From Cylicocyclus nassatus (lineage: Eukaryota > Nematoda > Chromadorea > Rhabditida > Strongylidae): 64,000 nt of DNA. Positions 13,851 through 25,061 of the stretch are shown piece by piece (positions within the stretch are counted from its first letter, which is position 1; each line of letters begins with the position of its first letter). The stretch is from contig CATQJL010000223.1 in assembly GCA_958299035.1 (NCBI GenBank), forward strand, positions 51,008,302-51,072,301. The letters run 5' to 3'. Both the position numbers and the translations under genes were made by a program. The notes under the pieces were generated by a model, which worked only from the letters and a program-made list of their open reading frames with translations, searched no databases and was not told the DNA's origin.

Positions 13851-15545
13851 ATTTCCGATCAAAGAGTTTGAAAAAAAAACCGAGAAATTATGAAGATGAA
13901 GTAAGGATGAGGATAATATGAAGAATATAAGCTTGAGTCATTTGTAACCTAATATGTGAGAATGCACATTAAGCCCTATAAGCGACGGCGCCCGTACTAG
14001 TAACTTCCCAGTAAAATATTCTAACCTAAAAAATGTAGAAATGTGTTCTACTGACCAACATATAACCAACTAAAACAAAAGAAAAAGGAATTAAGAAGAA
14101 ATTACTGAAAATGAGCAGGTTCTAGTTTCGCAGTTCGTCAGTTAGCGTGCACAGTGTGCATTCTGCACGTTAAGTTACAAATGACTCGACGATATGCATA
14201 CTAGCATAAAATGCTATAAATATAGTTGTAACAGAAAACGAGTGCCATTGGACTCGAGCACTGAATGAGTACTAGACGCTGAAATCTTTGCGCTATATGC
14301 TCCTCCCTGCGCCACGCCCCGTCGCCCGCGCTGACCAATTGAAGCCAGATCCCAGGACACCTAACCAATAGTAGATGCGTCTCTATTAGGAGCACTATGG
14401 AAGTACGTCTATCCGGAAAAAGTGCTTGTTAGCTATGTACTTTGTAGCATCGATTCCTGGAACTCTCGGAGTTTGTGTAAATTTCGAAACCAGCTTTTAC
14501 GATAAAATCAGAACTAACATTGAGCAACTTAACTTATTGACAGCTTTTCGAGGCTAATAATAAGTAAATTAATGTTGAGTGTTTGAGACTTCAAAATATC
14601 CGAAAAACGTAAGCTTGTTCAGCCTCGAAGCTCTTGATTTGATGCTTTTCAAAAACGTGCGCTTTCTAGAAATGATTGAAACAATTACTATTTCTGACGT
14701 TTTTGCGGCGATACAAACTTTCGTGAAATGCAGTTAAATTCATGGTTTTTTCTTCAAGTTCTCGTCGTTGATAATGTCCTGAAAATTCCACTACAATAAT
14801 CTTAGCGCTTTTCTTGCATATACGAATTGCTCTTCCTACTAACTAGGCTCATTCTACTTTTTCTAACTAGGTAAAATTCGTGATAGAATCTCCAGCAAAA
14901 AGAGTTATGATTTCTATAATACACATACGATTTTTGGTAAAGTATCTGTATGATTTATAACAATTTACAGATAAAAAATAAAAAATATAAATCAAAAAGG
15001 TTTTAAAAATTTGATAGAATTTTCGTTTCGGACCTTTGATTTCTGGGGCAAGACCTATAAAATAACTGATAGATTCTGAAAAAAAAAACTTGATACTTTT
15101 CGTTTCCAGAACAAGCGCTAGCATAAAGGATAGAATTAAATATCGTAATATCGTTACTGCCTAGAATTAAAAAAAAATACAACATGGATCTCCCAGGCTC
15201 TTCTTCCTTATTGCGAAGTTCCGGGTAGAGCTCGACGATCCTAAACTTCGCCTTAAAGCAAGGAACAAGGAAAGGAGATAAGATAAGAGGATTTTCTGAA
15301 AGCATATTTGACAAAAATGAGCTAGGATTCTTTTTTACATTTTTTTTGATTTCGTGCACAATAATATGGTACCACATTGTGCACACTTTTGTGTACTACT
15401 ATTTAGGTTTCTATTATATTAATACACTATAAAACAAGGTCTCCATATTTTATTTCTATTATTTTTTCACTTTTATGTCATGCAAATATTTCATAACTTT
15501 CTCTATTATGCTGAAAAAAAGTTGGTTTACCACTATTATTTTGTA
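13851..15545. other. AT-rich intergenic stretch, no supported gene
   Basis: No conserved frame. About 14220-14400 is locally GC-richer with partial inverted symmetry and may be a decayed MITE. The remainder is A/T-rich simple sequence with short frames only. Confidence 0.5.
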
Positions 15546-15837
15546 CTAGCTGGCAAAACCGGCTCCGCCCGGCCCTGTCAATAATATATTCGTAATCAGC
15601 ATTCTCACTTACCCTCCTGCGCTAACTCCCAGCCCCGTGGCTCGAACTTTTTGAAAAAATCAATAAAATCGATATCGACCGGTGACGAAAAGTAGCCTAT
15701 GACACCCGCTCGGCCCCGGAGTGTATGTGTGCCAAGTTTGGTCCGGATCGGTTCAGAAATGGAATTTTCTATTCGGAACATACGTACATACATACAGACA
15801 TACAGACATACAGACAAACAGACGTTCAGCTTATATA
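15546..15837 (-). mobile_element. Helitron-like element, family H1, 5' end lost
   Basis: Read on the minus strand, the element ends in GGCGGAGCCGG...CTAG followed by T, the H1 3' terminus. It then runs through the conserved block with GGTCCGGATCGGTTCAG and the CATACAGACA repeats toward TATAAGCTGAA. The expected TCTTATATATAAAG start is disrupted where a mariner-like fold-back element begins at 15838. There is no RepHel frame, so it is non-autonomous. Confidence 0.75.
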
Positions 15838-16512
15838 CAGGGTGTCCCAAAAAATGTTTAGAACGTTTGATCGTTAATATCTCTCTTCCCAAGAAGTCAT
15901 TTGCCTTGCTTCAGGTACCGTTTTGTAGAGCTGGCTTCAACTTAGATTTCCATTATAGAACGAATCACCCATCTCTCTTCATTACTGTAGGATTACGGTA
16001 GAAACTTGAAACATATGTTGTTAATGTGGAAAAAGCTGCCGTTTCAAAATTTTTCAAAAAAATGTGAAAACTTGCATAATAGGGTTTTTATGGACGCTGA
16101 GTTCAATACTCAAGGATTCACAAGATTACGAAGCTTTCTAAACGGTGTAACCGCACTTTTTAGGAACATTGAAAAAATGGCCGCTACCTCTTACCTGGCA
16201 TAACTCTTCAATGAAGCATCATAGTAAGTTGGGAACTTTACAGTTATAATCAGCAATTCTAATTAGCCTGGTGTAGAAGTTTTCAGGCTGTTTTGTTTCC
16301 TTTATGAGGCAAAATATGGCCTTTCATGGTTCAAAACCCTGAAGTTTCTACCGTAACTCTACAGTAATGAAGAGAGATGGGTGATTCGTTCTATAATGGA
16401 AAACTAAGTTGAAGCCAGCTCTACAAAACGGTACCTGAAGAAAGGCAAAAGACTTCTTGGGAAGAGAGATATTAACGATCAAACGTTCTAAACATTTTTT
16501 TGGGACACCCTG
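15838..16512. mobile_element. mariner-like fold-back element with ~178-bp inverted repeats
   Basis: Both ends start CAGGGTGTCCCAAAAA. The inverted arms (15838 to about 16016, and about 16336 to 16512) are nearly identical over some 178 bp. The left flank is TATA, as expected for a TA target; the right-hand TA appears mutated to TT. Between the arms is about 320 bp without transposase. The CAGGGTGTCCCA terminus is typical of Tc1/mariner-type elements. The insertion broke the 5' end of the adjoining Helitron. Confidence 0.85.
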
Positions 16513-17357
16513 TTTAAGATTCTGCTCGACCCGTCTTCGAGAAAGCAGCAGTCACAGACGTAAACATAGAGAATACATTGGTATATGATGTTAAAAGGGA
16601 ATAAAAAAATTGAAAATTGAAATTCTGTATCAACCGATGGGCACCAAGATCGAGAGCAGAGTGAATTTGTTTCAAGAGTTGGGTTGACGAATAAACACGT
16701 GCTCCTTAGATAACAAATCGTTGCCCTAATAACTACTCTCGATAATCGTTTCAGCAAAACACTTGTACCTGCACAATTATCAGACGATTTTTGATGCCTT
16801 AACGGTCAATGATGGCTCAAAAGGCCTTTTTTTGAATGTTCTAACGGCCAATAGTGGCTCAAAAGTGCCTATTTTCGTTTCAACACATGTATTAGCGAGC
16901 TATAGGGAAGCAGCACACGTGACCGTTCCTTCTTTGATCTACCTCATTTGAATTCAGATTAGCTTTTCCTCCAAAAAAAGAAAAGAAAATTAATCCCTAA
17001 AGAAGCAATGAGCACCATAATTCCACAATCAATTCGTACGCTTGCCTGATCCGTCGCATGAAATTCGGGTCATTGTGCGACTTTCCGCTTTACGAAATGA
17101 AATACGCAGCATTTTAAATTGCCAATACTCATACAAACGTCCTTGAATTGAATGTTTTCGATTCAATTGCAGTTTTTATATATGTTATGTGCTATTTTGC
17201 TTCAGCAGATGGAAATTACCAATTATATTACAGTTCATTCAACAAGTTTTTGAGCTCAAACTCAGTCAACCTCGAGAAGAAGTTTTAAGTGCATAGCAAC
17301 TAGTTAGTCCTGCTGGTACTCGAGAAAGTCAGAGCGAGATAAAGTAACTAGTTCCTT
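16513..17357. other. intergenic stretch, no supported gene
   Basis: Contains a short direct repeat (AACGGYCAATRRTGGCTCAAAA twice, with gap, near 16800-16865) and A-rich sequence. No coding or RNA feature was recognised. Confidence 0.5.
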
Positions 17358-17406
17358 GTTGATGAGTCAAGCCGCCGAGTCTTTTTCGGCGGCTTGACTC
17401 ATCAAC
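17358..17406. repeat. perfect 21-bp stem hairpin
   Basis: Arms 17358-17378 and 17386-17406 are exact reverse complements around a 7-nt loop (GTCTTTT). The stem is GC-rich at its tip (GCCGCCGA). It is more likely a transposon terminus than a transcription terminator, since it lies far from any recognised gene. Confidence 0.7.
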
Positions 17407-17599
17407 GCCGCCAGTGCAGGGAATCGTCAGGGGCCTAGCTGCGTATAGGCTCCCGTTATTTTATCCCAGAATGTTTAATAACGAATGATATTATTGTTCG
17501 TTATTTATAGCAGTCACATATAGGCTTTCGTCACACTCTTAATAATCCATCTGGAAGGTTGGACCCGAACTACCTGATGAACTATCGTGGTTAGAGTAG

Positions 17600-18360
17600 G
17601 GTGATATAGTGTGGACCCCGACCAGCTTCCCATAGGTACCTCCACGACGCACCCGCAGCGCACGCCTTCAGTGCGCTTCTCCTTCAGGCGGCGCTGAAAG
17701 ATTTCATGTTTTTCATAATTATTTGGTTTTGTTGGTCTTTACCTCTCTTTGCAGGTTCGAGCAATCCAAGGCAATAGCGGGTCATGAGCTTCATGTGTAT
17801 TTGAAAGTCCTAAGTGCTCTTTTATCAAACGGTTCGTGTTTTTTTTTCGACAAGTTGGGATCTGCATAACTTCTAAAGAATATTTTCCTTGAAATCTCTT
17901 AAAACAACAGCAGTAGATACGGTTCTGCAGGGTATAGATGTTTTTAAGCTAGTGTGGAACCTATGTATGGGCCAGTCAGCTTCGTTCGTATAAATGTTAT
18001 TCTTCTTACGGTTTTTGAAGCTTTGTTCGTAAAAAAGGAATGCTTTGCGAATGAGTTTTGTTATTTTGTCTGCTTAACGGTTCTGTCATGATTAGCATGT
18101 CATGATCTGTCATCTCGCATTTGCATCCGTCGGACCGACTGGAGTTCCATAATTAGTGCAAGTTGTACGCGTTCCCTTCGCTGCATGTGCTTTTCTCAGG
18201 TTGGACTTAGACGCTTCCACTGTTCATCTCATCTTATTTGTGCTTAGACGTGGTTTACTGCCCTCAAAAGAAATGAGAAGCAGCAATCCGAACGCGCGCT
18301 GCGGGTGCGCCGCGGCGGTGCTCATGGGAAGCTGGCCGGGGTCCACACCATATGTATTTT
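17600..18360. mobile_element. inverted-end element with GTGTGGACCCCG termini
   Basis: GTGTGGACCCCGACCAGC near 17610 is mirrored by GCTGGCCGGGGTCCACAC near 18335. GC-rich sub-terminal blocks (CACCCGCAGCGC and its inverse) follow on both sides. The ~650-bp interior is AT-rich and has no transposase. It is a MITE-like element of unassigned superfamily. Confidence 0.65.
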
Positions 18361-18393
18361 TGTTCTTTTTTTTGGAACGCCAAGAGCGTATGG

Positions 18394-18395
18394 AA

Positions 18396-18430
<35 letters not shown>

Positions 18431-18433
18431 ATA
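18394..18433. repeat. (AAAT)n microsatellite
   Basis: About ten AAAT units directly follow the preceding inverted-end element. Confidence 0.95.
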
Positions 18434-20676
18434 TTAGAATTCAAGGTAAATTACCTAATTCATTTTTTAACGACTGCAGAAATTAGAGATATTGTAAAAA
18501 TTTTTCTCAAAAAGGGCCAAATTTTGCGGAACCGGAGTGATTTTTCTAAACCATACTTTTGAGAAGCAAGATTTCGAGAATGGGACTGAACGTGGATCAG
18601 TCTTATTTAAAAACTGCGACAGGTGAAACTTTGTCCTAGTTGATTTGCAGAGCCTTCAATGGGCAGGTACAAGATTCAAAAATCCACTTCCGCACGCAAA
18701 TGCGAGAAATTAGTGACAATGATTGCTGAACTAAAGCTCTTATAAGGTGCATCCCAAATTTCATTTCTTCGTTGAGCGGCCAAAGCATATTTTATGAATC
18801 CAAATGGTAGTTTCTGTCTTCTGCGTATTTACGATAGCTCAAGAAAGAAGGAATCAAGAGGATGATTTTTTTTGAAAGCTGAAAGTATCTAGTTTCCATT
18901 GAGTTGGGAATGAAGTAGATGTGACGAATTAAGAATTTGAAGCATGCGACTTGGAAAAGAGATCCAGTTCTAAGTTCATTATCAGGTCTTAATTTTCATA
19001 GAATCTTCAATCGCAGTGAAAGTAAATTTATTTTCTAGCAACCTAATATTTGCTGGCGTCTCTTACTGGGGCCATCACTGACATTCTAAATCTACGTTGC
19101 GAAATGCAGCTAAGCAACGAGATTACACTTCGCCAATTTATCGATAATCTTGCCCAATGAATGGAAAATTGTGAAGAAATTCTATATGTAAGCCATCATT
19201 TTTGGTCTTTTTTTCAGCATTTAAACGTCAAACATTTTGGCTTAGCTAATAAAGGCTCTAGAGAAGCACTGACAGTATATAGCAGCGAAGTATGTAGAGA
19301 GACTAATGCCATGTAATTGAGAGCATGCTTGAATAGGCTCTAGTGTAAGAAAATGCTAGTTACGTCAAACTTTTTTTTATTCTAAGCGCCCCTTCCCGAT
19401 GACTCGAGAAAAGTAGATAGGATGTGAATTATTAGAGGGTGGGAAATTTAGAGCTAATTCAGACTGCTTTCCTCGATTTTACATTCAAGTCTTACTCGTC
19501 CAACAACGTTTTTGTTACCACTAAATTTTCCATGGAGACGATACAGTATGCTAATAAAGTTCTACTTCTCAATAATAAGAGCTCCATTTCTTGTTGACAA
19601 AATGATATAACCTCCAAATAAAGGAAGATGGAGTTCCCAAGGTGCTCCATGCGAAAAGAATACATATGCTGTTATTGGCAGAAAAGCTTGATTTATAACT
19701 ATTTGCATTTGATGAATTCAACCCGACTCCCGGCCTCCAAAAAGAAGACGAAATTGTGAGCTTTTTCATGAGGAATAATTTTAGTTCACCTTGAACGCTT
19801 TGTGCCTGCTTTTATAATTCACAGTAGTATTTTTGGGTCATGTCGCAAACATATTAGATTTCCGCAAAGTTTTAGCAATAATGACGGCGGAAATCCTAAT
19901 TTCCTTTTCGTTGACAGGAAAGTTGTAAGAACTTCCAGTTGGGTTCTTCCAGCTTTTGGATTTTTAGTCAACTAGCGAAATCCGAGACATCCAGAGATAT
20001 GTACATAGTTCCTCCCCGAATATCATACTATCTGAAGAACCGAAAGAGATTCTCACGATTGCTTTTTCCGAAAAGTTTTGTTGACCTCAAGATGGCAGCA
20101 AGGATTGCTCAGATTTGCAACTCATTTTCTCTACCACCGTTTATTAGGCAGCTAGATTGTGCTGTTGTGATCCATTGAACGTCTTGGAAGTGTTATATAA
20201 AAATGCCTTTCTCGCGAATCAAGTTAAAGTAATGCAAGAGAGAAAATCTTTCAAATGAGATTCCTATTTAAGAACTAGAAAATGTAAGAAAGCTGGCAGC
20301 AGAAGTAATCTGACACTTAGGGAGGGCAAAGGCTTCAGCGAGCCTGCAGAATTGATCGCACGGCAGATTCTTGGCAAAACGCTCGCCTTATGCACATCCA
20401 AAATTTTGCTTCAAATACTTTGCGACCCAAAATGAGGAAAGCGCTCAGCATCATACAGCTTCAATTTGCCACGAAAATTATCTGCAGATTATAATTTAAG
20501 GTTTTTGAAATACGTAGAAACAGAAAGATAACATCTGAGAACGGTTCATTTTGTGGTGGTATCTATATCAATGATTATGCCATACCACCCGTTTGCGAAA
20601 AAATCACCCCACCTCGCCGTAGTTCGCCGAACTTCGCGTTGCATCTCCCTACCTTGCTTCGGAGTGGACGAATTAT
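18434..20676. other. AT-rich intergenic stretch, no supported gene
   Basis: Frames are short and incoherent on both strands. No domain, RNA fold or repeat boundary was recognised. Confidence 0.5.
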
Positions 20677-20946
20677 GAATCCAAAAACATTATTCAGCTC
20701 AGCTCGGCGAGAATCTTGCGATACATAAAAGTCCTGTTTGGGCACAACAGTCGGTCAGATTTTAATGGCCCAGATTTTTGTTTACGGTAAGGTGATCGCT
20801 GTGCCATGATTGAACACTGCGCGCAACTTACCATGAGCAATAGTCTGGTAGGATTTGTGGAACTAGACTGATTATCATGCCCAACAGGCAATTTTGCATA
20901 TCAAAAGATGCATCTCGTTGAGCTGAGCTGAATAGTGCTTTTGAAT
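20677..20946. mobile_element. ~270-bp MITE with GAATYCAAAARC inverted ends
   Basis: The left end GAATCCAAAAACATTATTCA and the right end, inverted, GAATTCAAAAGCACTATTCA share about 35 bp including AGCTCAGCTC. A second inverted block (AACAGG / CCTGTT) lies inside. There is no coding capacity. Confidence 0.75.
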
Positions 20947-20974
20947 TCAGAATTAGTTCAGTCTGAAGCAAAAT

Positions 20975-21687
20975 GGCGCTATTCGGCTATCCGGGCCCCA
21001 AAAATTTTTTGGCATGGATTTCGCTCAAACTTGGCCCAGAGGGGTTATCTGACATGCTGATCACGAATGTTACACTTTCTCCGCACGAAAGCGCCTCCCT
21101 GCATGGTTATAGGTTTACGGTAGGGGTCAAAATCACAAATCGGCAAATGTATCTCCCCCTGTGCTTTGCTTAGGCAAAAGCCGCAGCAGGGTGTGTAGCG
21201 CGCGGCGGTGGTCGTGTGTGCAATGCTTCACAGTCGTCCGAATCGTCGTACACCCGTTTCAAGCAGAACTATGCTTTACACCCGTTACCGTGTAGCTACC
21301 GTAACCCGAGAAAATGACGCTATGGTTCAAAACCAATGTGATATTCGACATCAGCGGGCCGAATAACCCCTCTAGGCCAAGTTTCGGGCAAGTCCGTGAT
21401 TTTGACCCTCTACCGTAGTCCTACCGTAACTCCACCGGATGGCGCTGTCGCAAGAGATAAACATCATATTCGTGTTCAGCGTGCCAAATAACCCCTCTAG
21501 ACGAAGTTTCGGGCAAATCCGTGATTTTGACCCCCTACCGTATACCTACCGTAACCCTGCAGGGAGGCATTTTCCTGCGCAGAAAAGGTGATATTCGTGA
21601 TCAGCATGTCAGATAACCCCCTCTGAGCCAAGTTTGAGCGAAATCCATGCCAAAAAATTTTTGGGGCCCGGATAGCCGAATAGCGCC
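20975..21687. mobile_element. ~713-bp fold-back element with internal ~124-bp tandem units
   Basis: Inverted ends of about 165 bp begin GGCGCTATTCGGCTATCC and are nearly perfect. The interior contains three diverged units (period about 122-126 bp, anchored at 21365, 21487 and 21613) with AACCCCTCTAG, GATTTTGACC and CTACCGTA motifs. A related diverged array lies at 53680-54380. It is non-coding. Confidence 0.8.
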
Positions 21688-21737
21688 GTATTGTATTTAC
21701 AAGTCATATGAAACTAGCCTAATTTCACGAGTACGAG

Positions 21738-22054
21738 CTCAGACAATCGCCGGGGGCAGGCGGGCACCGGAAAAATAGATTGCTGATCTCTCGCACCACG
21801 CTCGCGGATTTTTTGGAAAGCGATCAGGACTTTTCGGAAGACCGCTTGCTGAGTTCTCGATCCCTCAGAGATTCAGCAATATATCTGTAAGAAATAAGAG
21901 CGAAAAAAATTCAACAGGCGGTCTCTCAAAAATCCGCTGGCTCAGTGGGCGGTCTTCCGAAAAGTCCTGATTGCTTTGCAAAAAATCCGCGAGCGGGGTG
22001 CGAGATATCAGCAATCTATTTTTCCGGTGCCCGCCTGCCCTCAGCGATTGTCTG
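21738..22054. mobile_element. GC-rich fold-back element, first copy
   Basis: It begins CTCAGACAATCGCCGGGGGC and ends in the inverse. The arms run over 100 bp (GCACCGGAAAAATAGATTGC and inverse) and meet near the centre, so nearly the whole element is a hairpin. Non-coding. Confidence 0.75.
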
Positions 22055-22118
22055 AGGAGAGACCTGTTCTTATATAAACTCGACCACCCGAACACGAGAA
22101 AAATTTTGCGACCAAAGA

Positions 22119-22698
22119 ACTCAGATAATCGCCGGGGGCAGGCGGTCCGCAAACTCGCGCTTTTCTGCAGGCGGTCAGCAGAATTTTGGGGCGTGGCCAA
22201 ACCTTCAGCGGGCGGTACTTCCGCGTTCTGCCAGCGGGCAGCAATACAGAATTTTCTGCGAGCGCTCGTCAAATAATATCTTCCAGCGAGCGCTGGCCAA
22301 ACTTTCAGCAAGCGCACGGACTCTTTTTAGGTATTTTCGGGCGTACGTCGAGCGCAGGTAAGACTCTGTGTGGCAGAGGTGTCACCGTTGGTTTAATTAC
22401 TCAAGTTTGAGGTACTTTCTCTCAGCGGAAAGTACCTGGGGGTTGCGCGGTCCTCCACAAAGGAACGTGCGGCCCTCGAAATTTTTGCATATTCTCGCGG
22501 AAAGTCCGCGAGAATGCGGCCACTGCACCGCAGCTAATCCATAAAGAAACCGCGATTGTTCTTCAAGCATTCGTCTTTAATTTTGCCAACTTTTTTCCAA
22601 ATTTCTGCAAGCGGGCCGCAAAAAACCAACGAACTATTTTTCCGGTGCGCGCTTGCTCAAAATTCGCATGGCCGCCTGCCCCCGGCGGTTATCTGAGG
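22119..22698. mobile_element. GC-rich inverted-end element carrying a spliced-leader RNA gene
   Basis: It has the same CTCAGATAATCGCCGGGG termini as the element beside it, inverted at 22675-22698. Unlike that copy, only about 30 bp of the ends pair. The interior holds the SL RNA gene at 22390-22517 plus GC-rich GCGAGCG/GCGGGC repeats. The host element is non-coding for protein. Confidence 0.65.
22390..22517 (+). ncRNA. spliced-leader RNA (SL1 variant)
   Basis: The first 22 nt (22390-22411) match nematode SL1 except for one C-to-T change at position 12. They are followed at once by a splice donor (GTACTT), as in all SL RNAs. Then come helix I (22411-22419 with 22428-22436, 9 perfect pairs), helix II (22443-22454 with 22461-22472, 12 positions with one mismatch and GU pairs), an Sm-type site AAATTTTTG at 22479-22487, and helix III (22491-22501 with 22505-22515, 11 perfect pairs). 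Leader, donor, Sm site and terminal hairpin in this order are the full architecture of an SL RNA, which donates its leader to pre-mRNAs by trans-splicing. It is slightly longer than the ~100-nt C. elegans SL1 RNA. The TTACTCAAG part resembles SL2. Whether it is transcribed is unknown, and no upstream PSE could be recognised. Confidence 0.82.
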
Positions 22699-22822
22699 AA
22701 CCTACCGTTTTGCTCCTCACGTAAAAGCACTTGTGGAAGAGCGACCAATTCGCGAGGCTCAGTGCGCGACTGAGCTACTTGTTTGAAGAAAGAGATGCGT
22801 CTTGTACTTGTGAAACTAGGGC

Positions 22823-23809
22823 ATATTGGAGTAAAATTTCAGTGAGATATTAAGACTATGATGGCTAGATTACGAAATGTGCGAGAAACTGACTGAAAGG
22901 AATAATGAGCGTTCTTCTGACTTTTTTCGCCTCACTAAGAAATCAACGAATTTGAATTCGAGATAAGGAGAAGGATTCGAGTGGCAGCGCTGATGAATAA
23001 TGCATTGCTCGCCCACAAAAACGCATGCAGTTTGTTTGAATTGTTGATGGGAGCTCGAGCGCATTTTCCTTTCTAGCAAGGAAGAAAAGCTAGGAGCGCA
23101 TTACTGATTATGCATAGTCAGTCCAAAAGTCTTTCTGCAGCTAATTTTCCTGGAAAACAGCGCTGCAGACGTGGAAATCGTGACAGTGAATAAATGTCAT
23201 CAGATGACGAGAGGGCACATAGCTGACAAAGCAGAGAACGTTGCGTTCGTTCGTAGTGCGAATCTTCTTGATGACTCACGTGGGTCGAGAGAGAGGGGTA
23301 GATTAGAGCCGACTATTTTGACGAGGCAGTGCGAGTGAATGGAGTGCACTCGACTGGTTTGCGAACGGGGGTCAACAGAATCAAAAGTTTGTTTTGCAGA
23401 ATCGTAATCTCTCCCAGCTCATACGAATGGATTCTATCTACGATCATTTTCCGGGTGTTTAAGAATCTTGCGGTTTTTAGCTTTCGCAAACGGACCTGGC
23501 CAAGGCCACAATCAATTTCTAAGCTGGTTTGAAACCGCTTTAACAAATGATGCAAACTAAATGGCGGACATTTGACATTTGATGTCGCGTAAGCCGTATT
23601 GAACACCGAAACAGATGAGATAGTGCTCGTATATTTATTAAAAGCTCCCTTGTTCAAATAACTTGTTCAGAGAAACGAACAGAGGGTATAATACTGTTTA
23701 CTAGAAAGACCCTTCGCAAACATTCGCTAAATTCTACGTACACGACACCAAATGTCAAATGTCAGTCCTTTAATGAGCCGCAGTTGCTCAACTGATCCTG
23801 AACAGTACA
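22823..23809. other. intergenic stretch, no supported gene
   Basis: Short overlapping frames only. No domain or repeat boundary was recognised. Confidence 0.5.
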
Positions 23810-24161
23810 TCTTATATATAAAGCTGAATGTCTGTATGTCTGTATGTCTGTCTGTCTGTATGTCTGTACGTATGTGCGAAATAGAAATTTTTATTTCTGA
23901 ACCGATTTGGACCAAACTTGGCACACATATACTTCGGGACAGGGAGCGTGCCATAGGCTACTTTTCGTTATCGATCGATATCGATTTTATCGATTTTTTG
24001 CAAAATTTGAGCTAGGGGGCTGGGATTTTGCACTCAAATTTTGCAAAAAATCGATAAAATCGACATCGATCGATAACGAAAAGTGGACTATGACACGCTT
24101 CCTGCCCCGAAGTGTATGTGTGCAAAGTTTGGTCCCGGGCGGAGCCGGGTTTGCCATCTAG
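23810..24161 (+). mobile_element. Helitron-like element, family H1, complete short copy
   Basis: It begins TCTTATATATAAAGCTGAAT after an A and ends GGCGGAGCCGGG...CTAG before a T, the Helitron A|TC...CTRR|T rule. A GC-rich inverted pair (CCCGG...CCGGG) lies just before the end. The interior has TGTCTGTA repeats at the 5' side and an inverted pair of ATCGATAAAATCG-rich arms at the centre. It is 352 bp with no RepHel protein, so non-autonomous. Confidence 0.85.
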
Positions 24162-24208
24162 TCTTATATATAAAGCTGAATGTCTGTTTGTATGTATGTC
24201 TGTCTGTA

Positions 24209-24305
<97 letters not shown>

Positions 24306-24841
24306 TACGTATGTTCCGAATAGAAAATTCCATTTCTGAACCGATCCGGACCAAACTTGGCCCACATACACTACGGGCCCCGGCGGGTGTCATAGGCTAC
24401 TTTTCGTCATCGATCGATATCGATTTTATCGATTTTTTGCAAAATTTGAGCTACGGGGCTGGGAGTTGGCACAGGGGGGTAAGTGAGCGTGGGGATTCCG
24501 AATACAATATTAGTTTTTAAAATCGTGCATTACTTTTATCGATTTTATCGATTTTTTTGCAGAGTTTGAGCTACGGGGCTGGGATTTGGCACAGGGTAAT
24601 CGAGCATGCTGATCACCCCCGTGGGGGTGATCAGCATGCTCGATTACCCCCCTGTGCCAACTCCCAGCCCCGTAGCTCAAATTTTGCGAAAAATCGATAA
24701 AATTGACATCGATCGATAACGAAAAGTGGACTGTGACACCCGCCGGGGCCCGAAGTGTATGTGTGCCAAGTTTGATTCGGATAGGTTAAAAAATGGAATT
24801 TTCTATTCGGAACATACGGCGGAGCCGGGTAAGCCAGCTAG
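24162..24841 (+). mobile_element. Helitron-like element, family H1, second copy head-to-tail
   Basis: It starts TCTTATATATAAAG directly after the CTAG of the preceding copy and ends GGCGGAGCCGGGTAAGCC...CTAG before T. It contains an expanded (TGTC)n tract and a hairpin centred near 24620 (GAGCATGCTGATCACCCCC and inverse), around which the ATCGAT-rich sub-terminal blocks are arranged as inverted copies. Non-coding. Confidence 0.85.
24198..24304. repeat. (TGTC)n microsatellite inside a Helitron
   Basis: About 26 near-perfect tetranucleotide units expanded from the TGTCTGTATG motif at the element's 5' side. Shorter versions occur in every H1 copy. Confidence 0.95.
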
Positions 24842-25061
24842 TGGGTCATAAAGCAGGCTGACTTACACATAGAGCAGCTTTTTAGGCAACCGTTAATCCC
24901 TTAGTGAAGCAAGGTACAACTTTTACAGAAACAATCCTAAATTATCTTTTTTAGGAGTTTCGACAACTAATACCCATTCCTTCATTCGTTCTCCTAGCAC
25001 TCCCAACATATCTTGTTTAGCTAATCTAGGCCTCTGTTTGAATTTCCAGGTTATTTTTCTA

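Larger units (their letters stand above)
21717..22822. mobile_element. outer inverted-end element enclosing two GC-rich elements
   Basis: CTAATTTCACGAGTACGAG at 21717 is mirrored by the inverse of CTAGTTTCACAAGTACAAG near 22802-22820. The same terminus occurs alone near 28719. Inside lie two elements bounded by CTCAGAYAATCGCCGGGG ends (21738-22054 and 22119-22698), giving a nested structure. Confidence 0.6.

Noticed and set aside
17750..17800. GGTTCGAGCAATCC, resembling a tRNA B box
   Set aside because: Wrong loop length and no matching acceptor or anticodon arm; it sits inside an inverted-end element.
21865..22410. Frames up to 150 codons across the GC-rich fold-back elements
   Set aside because: They run through inverted arms and through the SL RNA, so they are composition artefacts.
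23817..24310. Regularly spaced short repeats that could suggest a CRISPR array
   Set aside because: It is a tetranucleotide microsatellite in eukaryotic DNA, with no repeat-spacer structure and no cas genes.
24012..24520. Frames of 119-145 codons on both strands rich in Cys-Leu-Ser-Val or Thr-Asp-Arg-Gln repeats
   Set aside because: They are translations of the (TGTC)n microsatellite and the H1 Helitron; the same peptides recur at every H1 copy.
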